Shown: piece after piece, positions 1 through 5,544 of the stretch
Numbering within the stretch: position 1 is the first letter of the stretch
How the letters are laid out: the number at the start of each line of letters is the position of its first letter
Source: Clostridiales bacterium
GTDB lineage: Bacteria; Bacillota_A; Clostridia; Peptostreptococcales; Anaerovoracaceae
DNA: 6,964 bases
Direction: 5' to 3'
Assembly (NCBI GenBank): GCA_015058265.1
Contig: SVCR01000088.1
Location: forward strand, 1-6,964
Program-made: the position numbers and the translations under genes
The notes under the pieces: generated by a model
Seen by the model: the letters and a program-made list of their open reading frames with translations, nothing else
Databases searched by the model: none
What the model was told of the DNA's origin: nothing

Positions 1-324
1 GAGAAAGTGTTCGGCCGCAAGGTCAACGTCAGGATGAGAGAAGGATTCTTCCCGTTCACTGAACCGGGCTACGAGATCGACATGGAATGCCTGCTCTGCG
101 GCGGCAAGGGCTGCAAAGCATGCAATCACAACGGCTGGATCGAAGTAATGCCGGGAGGTGTCATCCATCCTAACGTACTCAGAGCGGCAAACCTCGATCC
201 TGATGAGTGGACCGGTTTCTACACTAATATCGGTCTTGACAGGCTTGTAATGATGCGCTACGGAGTTGATGACGTAAGACTCTTCCACAGCGCAGATCTG
301 AGATTCCTCAAGCAGTTCAGGTAG
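1..324 (+). CDS. pheS: Phenylalanyl-tRNA synthetase alpha subunit, C-terminal part (5' end outside window)
   Basis: This is the 3' end of the catalytic alpha subunit of the cytoplasmic (alpha-beta)2 class II synthetase that charges tRNA-Phe. The reading frame is open from base 1, so the gene starts upstream; the in-frame GTG at 7 is internal. About 107 codons of a normally 320-350-residue protein are visible. They begin just before class II motif 2 (FFPFTEPG, whose Glu corresponds to E. coli Glu252, a Mg2+ ligand) and run through motif 3 (GLDRLVMMRYG) to the characteristic end LRFLKQFR. A CX2CX4CX2C cluster (Cys codons at 88, 97, 112 and 121) followed by GWIEV lies between the motifs; E. coli and Thermus PheS lack it, but related inserts occur in many Bacillota. 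The usual G-F-A-F-G is G-F-Y-T-N here. The stop at 322 is followed 15 bp later by pheT, the usual operon order. Identity is secure; the start cannot be seen. Confidence 0.97.
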   Translation, partial: EKVFGRKVNVRMREGFFPFTEPGYEIDMECLLCGGKGCKACNHNGWIEVMPGGVIHPNVLRAANLDPDEWTGFYTNIGLDRLVMMRYGVDDVRLFHSADLRFLKQFR

Positions 325-326
325 AC

Positions 327-332
327 AGGGGG
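327..332 (+). promoter_or_regulatory. Ribosome binding site of pheT
   Basis: AGGGGG lies 7 bases before the ATG at 340 and just after the pheS stop (322-324). It supports this ATG as the pheT start and suggests translation follows directly from pheS. There is no room for a separate promoter or terminator between the two genes. Confidence 0.7.
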
Positions 333-339
333 CAAAGCA

Positions 340-2760
340 ATGAATATTTCACTGAAATTCTTAGAAAGATACGTCGATCTGCCTCAGGATCTAACATACG
401 AGCAGATCGCTTATGACCTCACTATGAGAACTGTTGAGGTCGAGAACATAGTTAACACAGCAGACAAATTCCACGACATAGTAGTAGGAGAGATCAAGGA
501 GATCAAACCTCATCCTAACGCTGACGCACTCAAGATATGCATGACTGATGTCGGCGAAGGCGATCTCAAGCAGATCGTATGCGGAGGCTCCAATCTTCAG
601 GAGGGACACAAGGTCTGTGTATCCAAGCCGGGAGCAGAGGTAGTCTGGCACGGCGAAGGTGAGCCTGTTCTCATCAAGGAGTCCAAGCTGAGAGGTGAGA
701 AGTCATACGGAATGATCTGCGGCGCTACAGAAGTTTTTCTGGGAGACATCTATCCGCCTGCAGACGAGAGAGAGATCGTAGACTTTACTGATCTCGGTGT
801 AGAGTGTGAAGTCGGTCAGTGTGTAGCTGAAGTCGCAGGACTCGATGACATCATCCTCGAAGTCGACAACAAATCGCTTTCCAACAGGCCTGACCTGTGG
901 GGACATCTCGGAGTTGCCAGAGAGCTTGCAGCTATTTATAAGCTGCCTCTCAAGGATTATCCTACAGAGCTTCCTAAGGGACTTCCTGAATATCCTGTGG
1001 AGATCCTCGAGCCTGAAAGATGCCCGAGATTCACTGCTACGATCATAGACAACATCTATGTCAAGGAATCTCCTGCATGGATGAAGACTCTCATCACTAA
1101 CGGCGGAATGAGACCGATCAACGCCATCGTTGATATCACTAACTTTGTACTCATGGCAGTAGGTCAGCCTCAGCACGCATACGACAGCACACATGTCGAG
1201 GGCGGAAAGATCGTCGTCAGACTCGCTCGTGACGGGGAGAAGCTGCTCCTGCTCGATGAGAAGGATCTTGACCTGACATCTGACCATCTGGTCATCTGCG
1301 ATACCGTGGAGCCGATGAACCTGGCAGGTATCAAGGGAGGCAAGAAGGATTCCGTACTCGATACGACAACTTCCATCGTTCTAGAGGCTGCGGTATTCAC
1401 AGCTCCGGGAATCAGAAGAACTACAGCTTATTTCAATGAGAAGACTGATGCTGCGCTTAGATATGAGAAGGGCATCGATACTCAGAGAACTGATCTCGGT
1501 GTTGCTCTTGCACTTGAGCTGTTCAAGGAGATATATCCGGAATGCAGGATCAGCGCATTTTCAGACGTATATCCTGTCAAAACAGAAAACGCTGTCATAG
1601 ATATCACACAGGACTTCCTCGACAGGAGACTGGGAGAAGTGATTTCAACTGAAGAGATCGAGGATATACTCGTAAGACTCGGATACAAGGTCGAGTTCAG
1701 CGATGGAGTATACCACTGCACAGCTCCTACATGGAGATCAACAGGTGATGTTTCTATACATGACGATATCCTCGGAGATATCGCAAGACTGATCGGATAT
1801 GAGTATTTCAAGAAGAGACCTCTGACAATCGCGTTCGATTCTTCTGTCAATCAGGTAAGAACAGATCTGAACAGAAGACTCAGAGAGTACCTTGCGTTCA
1901 GATGCGGTTTCAATGAGATCTTCACATATCCTTGGATAGACGAGAAATTCATCCACGCAGCGAAGATCGATACTGACGCATCGATAAGACTCGCTACTCC
2001 GCCTGCACCGGAACTCGGAATACTCAGATCCTCTCTCATTCCGGGAATGCTCGAATCCATCGATAAGAACTACAGATACTTTGACGAGTTCAGTATGTTC
2101 GAAGCAGCTCAGGTATTCGAGAAGGGCGAGTACAGTCCTTCTTCACCTGAAGAGGTGCTCCCTGTACACAGGAACTATCTCTCCGGTACTATCGTCGGCA
2201 AGGACGCAAGGACAGACTTCTTCAAGGTAAAAGGCGTGATCGAGGGCATGGCAGGTTACTGCCACTTTGAGCCGCTGTCATTCAAGCAGAAGGCTAAGCC
2301 GTCATGGGCCGATGAGAAGGTATGGCTCAACGTTATGTCCGGCAAAACCGTGGTAGGATCTATTGGTCTGATCTCGGTAGCTGCACTCGCAGAGTCCGGC
2401 ATCAAGATGGTCAATGCTGCAGCGTTCGAGCTGGATGTCGATAAGCTTGTTCCTTATCCTTCAAGGACTAATGAGTTCGAACATCTTCCACAGTATCCGC
2501 TGGTCGAGCAGGATCTTTCACTGCTCGTAGACGAATCGGTCACTTGGGAGGATATCAGAGAATCCATCAAGTATATGGTCAAGTCCCTCAAGTTTGTTGA
2601 GGAGTATCGCGGCAAGCAGATCCCTGCCGGCAAGAAGTCAGTAATGCTGAGCCTGACCATCGGAAATGATGATTCGACAATGACATCCAAGCAGATCGAG
2701 AAGAAGATGAACGGAATCATCAAGGTTCTCGGCAAGAAGTGCAACGCAGAACTCAGATAG
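340..2760 (+). CDS. pheT: Phenylalanyl-tRNA synthetase beta subunit
   Basis: This is the beta subunit of phenylalanyl-tRNA synthetase. It binds tRNA-Phe and hydrolyses mischarged Tyr-tRNA-Phe. It is complete at 806 residues, the usual bacterial length. Visible order: N-terminal segment (1-38); EMAP/OB-fold tRNA-binding domain (about 39-155, with VGEIKEIKPHPNAD and VCGGSNL); B3/B4 editing domain (about 210-400, with RPINAIVDITNFV, GQPQHAYD including His279, LAGIKGG, and Glu349 in VLEAAVF); B5 domain (about 415-490, ending DIARLIGYEYF); catalytic-like core (about 495-700); and C-terminal FDX-ACB anticodon-binding domain (about 707-806, with YPLVEQDLSLLV and the terminal ELR). The editing-site His and Glu appear present. 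In B5, the position matching Mg2+ ligand Glu461 of Thermus is Gly479 and that of Glu462 is Asp480. Arginine is almost always AGA/AGG, suggesting strong expression. ATG start with a good RBS, 15 bp after pheS. Confidence 0.98.
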   Translation: MNISLKFLERYVDLPQDLTYEQIAYDLTMRTVEVENIVNTADKFHDIVVGEIKEIKPHPNADALKICMTDVGEGDLKQIVCGGSNLQEGHKVCVSKPGAEVVWHGEGEPVLIKESKLRGEKSYGMICGATEVFLGDIYPPADEREIVDFTDLGVECEVGQCVAEVAGLDDIILEVDNKSLSNRPDLWGHLGVARELAAIYKLPLKDYPTELPKGLPEYPVEILEPERCPRFTATIIDNIYVKESPAWMKTLITNGGMRPINAIVDITNFVLMAVGQPQHAYDSTHVEGGKIVVRLARDGEKLLLLDEKDLDLTSDHLVICDTVEPMNLAGIKGGKKDSVLDTTTSIVLEAAVFTAPGIRRTTAYFNEKTDAALRYEKGIDTQRTDLGVALALELFKEIYPECRISAFSDVYPVKTENAVIDITQDFLDRRLGEVISTEEIEDILVRLGYKVEFSDGVYHCTAPTWRSTGDVSIHDDILGDIARLIGYEYFKKRPLTIAFDSSVNQVRTDLNRRLREYLAFRCGFNEIFTYPWIDEKFIHAAKIDTDASIRLATPPAPELGILRSSLIPGMLESIDKNYRYFDEFSMFEAAQVFEKGEYSPSSPEEVLPVHRNYLSGTIVGKDARTDFFKVKGVIEGMAGYCHFEPLSFKQKAKPSWADEKVWLNVMSGKTVVGSIGLISVAALAESGIKMVNAAAFELDVDKLVPYPSRTNEFEHLPQYPLVEQDLSLLVDESVTWEDIRESIKYMVKSLKFVEEYRGKQIPAGKKSVMLSLTIGNDDSTMTSKQIEKKMNGIIKVLGKKCNAELR

Positions 2761-2779
2761 ATATCATAATAAAGCAAAT

Positions 2780-2784
2780 GGAGG
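2780..2784 (+). promoter_or_regulatory. Ribosome binding site selecting a TTG start
   Basis: GGAGG lies 10 bases before the TTG at 2795. No in-frame ATG is near; the first in-frame ATG is 36 codons further on, inside the first hydrophobic segment. The ATG at 2778 is in another frame and closes after 15 codons. This site is the main reason to accept TTG as the start of the membrane-protein gene. Confidence 0.7.
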
Positions 2785-2794
2785 CTGCTGAAAG

Positions 2795-3637
2795 TTGCCT
2801 GAATTCAAACAAAAATACTATATAGTTAAAGAAAGTCCGATAAGAATAATAAGCAAATGCAAAAGCCATTCAAAGGGAACTCTCAGGAGTTTCCTTATTG
2901 GCATGTGCATGCTTTACATCCTGATGAACTGGGTTCCGAATGCACTCAGCATATTCTTCCCGACCACGAATTTAGATCTGCTTGCAGCTTCCGGATCTGC
3001 GAATATGGCTGATCTTAGGGGCTTTCCGGCTACACCGGTAGTGGTTGTTATTTATTCGCTTCTGTTCAACGGAGTGTTCAGCCTCGGGCAGGCTCTGTAT
3101 ACTCTGACTTACATAAGAAGCAGGAAGGTGGAATATGGTGCTCTGGCTGAAGGCCTTCCTCTTTATTTCAAGGCGCTGTCCGTCTTCGTGCTGCAGGTGA
3201 TGATAACAGCAGTATGGTCGATGTTCTTCGTGATACCGGGCATCCTGGCTGCTTTGAATCTGTCTCAGGCGTTCTATATCCTGGCGGATGATCCTTCGAA
3301 GAAAGCGACTCAGGTGCTTGCGGAGAGCAGGATGATGATGTACGGAAACAGGATGAATTATGTCAGACTGCTCATAGCTTATATCCCATATATGCTTCTG
3401 GCATATATTCCGACGATACTTATAAGCTTTGCTGCCGCACAGGTCACGATCACGGACAATGCGTATATGATAGCGGCAATGATCGCGGAGATCCCGCTGT
3501 TCATAGTTGTGGGCTATATGGCTCTCGGAAGATGTGTTTTCTACGAGCTGATGCTGAATAAGGGCTTTGCTGATTTCAAGTATGCGGGGCAGGATGCATT
3601 CAGGGAGCTTGAAGATCCTTCCATGATCAACATGTGA
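2795..3637 (+). CDS. DUF975-family multi-pass membrane protein, function unknown
   Basis: This is a 280-residue integral membrane protein. The best recognisable match is DUF975, common in Bacillota and without an established function. The family hallmark is at about 146-185: VIPGILAALNLSQAFYILAD, then DPSKKATQ, an AESR helix, and MMYGNR; in the family this reads roughly IPG..., Y..A-D-P, ES, M-G-N. The N-terminus is basic and soluble (1-30, many Lys/Arg, no cleavable signal peptide). Hydrophobic segments fall at about 33-54, 80-106, 127-163 (probably two, broken by Pro148), 189-215 and 224-250, giving five or six helices. A short polar tail ends in MINM. The TTG start has GGAGG 10 bases upstream. 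The gene begins 34 bp after pheT with no terminator between, so it probably rides on the pheST transcript. Nothing in it points to a role in tRNA charging. DUF975 is assigned from motif memory only; the membrane topology is firmer. Confidence 0.8.
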   Translation: MPEFKQKYYIVKESPIRIISKCKSHSKGTLRSFLIGMCMLYILMNWVPNALSIFFPTTNLDLLAASGSANMADLRGFPATPVVVVIYSLLFNGVFSLGQALYTLTYIRSRKVEYGALAEGLPLYFKALSVFVLQVMITAVWSMFFVIPGILAALNLSQAFYILADDPSKKATQVLAESRMMMYGNRMNYVRLLIAYIPYMLLAYIPTILISFAAAQVTITDNAYMIAAMIAEIPLFIVVGYMALGRCVFYELMLNKGFADFKYAGQDAFRELEDPSMINM

Positions 3638-3689
3638 TCCGGATCGGTCCCGGATACGGGTATTATCGGCATATATGGCAAGAATGTAA

Positions 3690-3742
3690 AAAAGACCTCA
3701 TCAGGTAAGACTGTTGTCTGAACTGATGAGGTCTTTTGTTTT
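3690..3742. terminator. Bidirectional rho-independent terminator between convergent operons
   Basis: A perfect 15-bp inverted repeat (3690-3704 with 3723-3737, core GACCTCATCAG / CTGATGAGGTC) encloses an 18-base loop. The loop can form a small inner stem (AGAC 3708-3711 with GTCT 3716-3719, loop TGTT). On the plus strand the stem runs into TTTTGTTTT (3734-3742). On the minus strand it runs into six Us (complement of A3688-3693). It lies 52 bp past the stop of the membrane-protein gene and about 50 bp past the stop of the minus-strand synthase gene, so it can end both transcripts. Confidence 0.92.
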
Positions 3743-3786
3743 CTGTGTGCGGAAATGACCGGCATGAAATGCTCTGTGATATGGGT

Positions 3787-4701
3787 CTATTTAAGCTTGT
3801 CGATCGCGGACTTGATGTCCTCGGGAAGATCGATGCTGAATGACATCTTTTCGCCGGTAGCGGGGTGATCGAATTCGATATGATAGGCGTGCAAAGCCTG
3901 TCTTCCGATGAGGTCGCATCGTGCGCTGTAGAGTTCATCACCTGCGATGATATGGCCGATGTGTGAAAGGTGTACACGTATCTGATGGGTACGTCCGGTA
4001 TGCAGTAATACTTCTACCAGAGTATGCGGACCGTACTCTTCTGAGGTGAAGCGCTGCAATACACTTACCTCTGAAACTGCTTGTTTCCCGCCTTCATCCA
4101 TTACAGTGCGCCTGATAGATTCCTGGGTGGGTCTGCCGATAGGCAGGTCGACGATAAAATGACTTTCGTCAACTGAACCCTGAACAAGGGCGATGTATTT
4201 CTTGATGACAGTTCCGCGCCTCATCTGTGAGGAAAGGTCGTTCTGCGCATTCGCGTTCTTGGCAACGATTATGATACCGGATGTGTCCATGTCGATCCTG
4301 TTGGCGAATCTAACCTTGAAAGACTGCCCGGTATCGGCCATGTACTTCATCACCCCGTTTGCGATGGTGTGCTCCGGATGGCCTTTGGTCGGATGGACTA
4401 TGATCCCGGGTTGCTTGTTGATGAGTATAAGATCGCTGTCTTCATAGACTATATCCAGCGGGATATCCTCAGGCGGGAAATCACTTGTTTCTTCCGGAAG
4501 CTTTATCCCTATGATATCACCGGGCTCCGGCCGGATGTAGCCGGGAGCCTGCTCGCCGTTCAGATATACCAGAGACTGATATTTCATCTTGGTCCTGAAC
4601 CGTGAAGAGAATTTGTAATTGCTTCTTAGTATCTGATTGATCGTCAGGCCGGATTCTTCGCCGGTAACGATATGCTCGTATTTGAAATCAGTTGTGTTCA
4701 T
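3787..4701 (-). CDS. RluA/RluD-family 23S rRNA pseudouridine synthase
   Basis: This 304-residue enzyme probably isomerises one or more uridines of ribosomal RNA to pseudouridine in the cytoplasm; the target uridine cannot be read from sequence. An N-terminal S4-like RNA-binding region spans about 15-70 (LVYLNGE, then PEPGDIIGI). The catalytic domain spans about 80-295: INKQPGIIVHP (95-104), the active-site motif NRIDMDTSG (134-142) with catalytic Asp137, the GRTHQIRVHLSHIGH segment (236-250) and LHAYHIEFDHPATGE (270-284). Length is normal for the family. The Asn before Arg, where E. coli RluD has His, is usual in clostridial members. The ATG at 4701 has no clear Shine-Dalgarno sequence; an in-frame TAA 6 bases upstream rules out a longer protein. 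The gene is last in its operon, 27 bp after NAD kinase, as with Bacillus yjbO after yjbN. The subfamily (RluD or RluC type) is uncertain. Confidence 0.93.
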   Translation of the reverse strand: MNTTDFKYEHIVTGEESGLTINQILRSNYKFSSRFRTKMKYQSLVYLNGEQAPGYIRPEPGDIIGIKLPEETSDFPPEDIPLDIVYEDSDLILINKQPGIIVHPTKGHPEHTIANGVMKYMADTGQSFKVRFANRIDMDTSGIIIVAKNANAQNDLSSQMRRGTVIKKYIALVQGSVDESHFIVDLPIGRPTQESIRRTVMDEGGKQAVSEVSVLQRFTSEEYGPHTLVEVLLHTGRTHQIRVHLSHIGHIIAGDELYSARCDLIGRQALHAYHIEFDHPATGEKMSFSIDLPEDIKSAIDKLK

Positions 4702-4728
4702 TCTTGTTTATCTGTACTTGGTATGTGA

Positions 4729-5532
4729 TCACAGCAGCTTGCTGCTGAGCTTCTTCCAATAGTCATAATCAGTATGGCGGATAAGGTGTATCTCATTGTC
4801 TGAACGGGAGATCTCCACGTATTCTACATTGTTGAACTCGTGAGTCCTGCCGTCGAAAGACAGGATGATCGTACCCTTAGAACTCCTTCCCGAGCCCGCT
4901 ATGCGCACTGTGCTGTTTCCCGGCAGAAGTATGCTGGAGTGAAAGCATCTGTATGCATTGGTATTCATCGGAGCAACAGGTGTCAGCTGGAGTACGTCGA
5001 GATCAGGGGATACAAGCGCGCCGTCGAGTGAGTAGTTGTATGCAGTGGAACCGACCGGAGTTGATACGAGAATTCCGTCACCTGAGAAATCCTGGACTTT
5101 GGTATCTCCGATGGATACTTCAAACTGCGAGACGTGAGAGTACTGACCTCTTACGAGTATCTCGTTCAGCCCGAGCCTGTAATATATGTTTCTGGCTGTT
5201 ACTATTTTGGCCTGGACGGGGCTGATATCCTGTATTTTTACTTTACAGTTGTCGATCTGTTCGATAGTTTCTTCAAGCTGATCGGGTGATGACTCCTGGA
5301 AGAAGCCAAGATGCCCGGTGTTGATGCCTATGATCGGTGCGGAAGGGAATCTGCATTTATGGACAAAGCTGAGGAATGTGCCGTCGCCGCCGATGCACGC
5401 AAGGAGGGTAGCGTCCTCTGAATAGCTGTCCAGTATCTCATATCCTCTGGCGGTCAGTATCGACTTCAGTTTAGTTTCCGCCTGATATGAATTGTCCTTA
5501 TTGTTTCTGAATATATATACTTTGCCCGACAT
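4729..5532 (-). CDS. nadK: NAD kinase (ATP/polyphosphate-dependent NAD+ 2'-phosphotransferase)
   Basis: NAD kinase phosphorylates NAD+ at the 2' hydroxyl of the adenosine ribose to make NADP+. At 267 residues it matches the short Bacillota form (Listeria and Bacillus types are about 265). The N-terminal part carries IGGDGTFL, with GGDGT at 48-52 and catalytic Asp50, then the GINTGHLGFF loop (69-78). The C-terminal beta-rich part has the NE motif (Asn123-Glu124 in LNEILVR), the glycine-rich SGDGILVSTPVGSTAY stretch (150-165) that contacts the nucleotide, and LTPVAPMN (183-190). Where many family members read S-x-G-G, this one reads S-L-D-G (168-171). ATG start at 5532; its A is the last base of the upstream peptidase stop (TAATG), so translation is probably coupled. 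GGGGA lies 7 bases before the ATG. The pseudouridine synthase follows after 27 bp. Confidence 0.97.
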   Translation of the reverse strand: MSGKVYIFRNNKDNSYQAETKLKSILTARGYEILDSYSEDATLLACIGGDGTFLSFVHKCRFPSAPIIGINTGHLGFFQESSPDQLEETIEQIDNCKVKIQDISPVQAKIVTARNIYYRLGLNEILVRGQYSHVSQFEVSIGDTKVQDFSGDGILVSTPVGSTAYNYSLDGALVSPDLDVLQLTPVAPMNTNAYRCFHSSILLPGNSTVRIAGSGRSSKGTIILSFDGRTHEFNNVEYVEISRSDNEIHLIRHTDYDYWKKLSSKLL

Positions 5533-5544
5533 TATTTTTTCCCC
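5530..5544 (-). promoter_or_regulatory. TAATG stop/start overlap with RBS, pepF to nadK
   Basis: Reading the minus strand, GGGGA (5544-5540) is followed by an A-rich spacer and then TAATG. The TAA (5534-5532) ends the peptidase and the ATG (5532-5530) starts NAD kinase, sharing one A. This arrangement favours re-initiation by the same ribosome and fixes the NAD kinase start. The GGGGA site also codes for the last residues of the peptidase. Confidence 0.75.

Noticed and set aside
7..9. GTG as the start of the first gene
   Set aside because: The frame is open to base 1 and the visible protein begins in the middle of the PheS catalytic domain, so the gene is cut by the window edge.
703..1287. 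Long open frame (194 codons) on the minus strand inside pheT
   Set aside because: It lies entirely opposite the secure pheT frame, has a Ser/Arg/Asp-rich product with no recognisable domain and no RBS evidence. It is the mirror of pheT codon bias.
1482..1850. Minus-strand open frame of 122 codons inside pheT
   Set aside because: Ser/Leu/Ile-rich translation typical of antisense to a biased gene, with no motif seen.
2795..2826. Possible promoter at the start of the membrane-protein gene (TTGCCT and an AT-rich TATATA-like stretch)
   Set aside because: The boxes match poorly and the transcript would start inside the gene, past its RBS. The AT-rich bases are better explained as an unstructured 5' coding region.
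3663..3977. Open frame (104 codons, minus strand) crossing the terminator and the end of the pseudouridine synthase
   Set aside because: It overlaps the C-terminal coding part of the synthase in another frame and runs through the terminator hairpin. The product is low-complexity Ser/Pro/His-rich.
4288..4314. Asn in place of His in the pseudouridine synthase catalytic motif (N-R-I-D)
   Set aside because: The catalytic Asp is present, and I recall N-R-L-D as normal in many clostridial RluA-family proteins, so this is lineage variation and not loss of activity.
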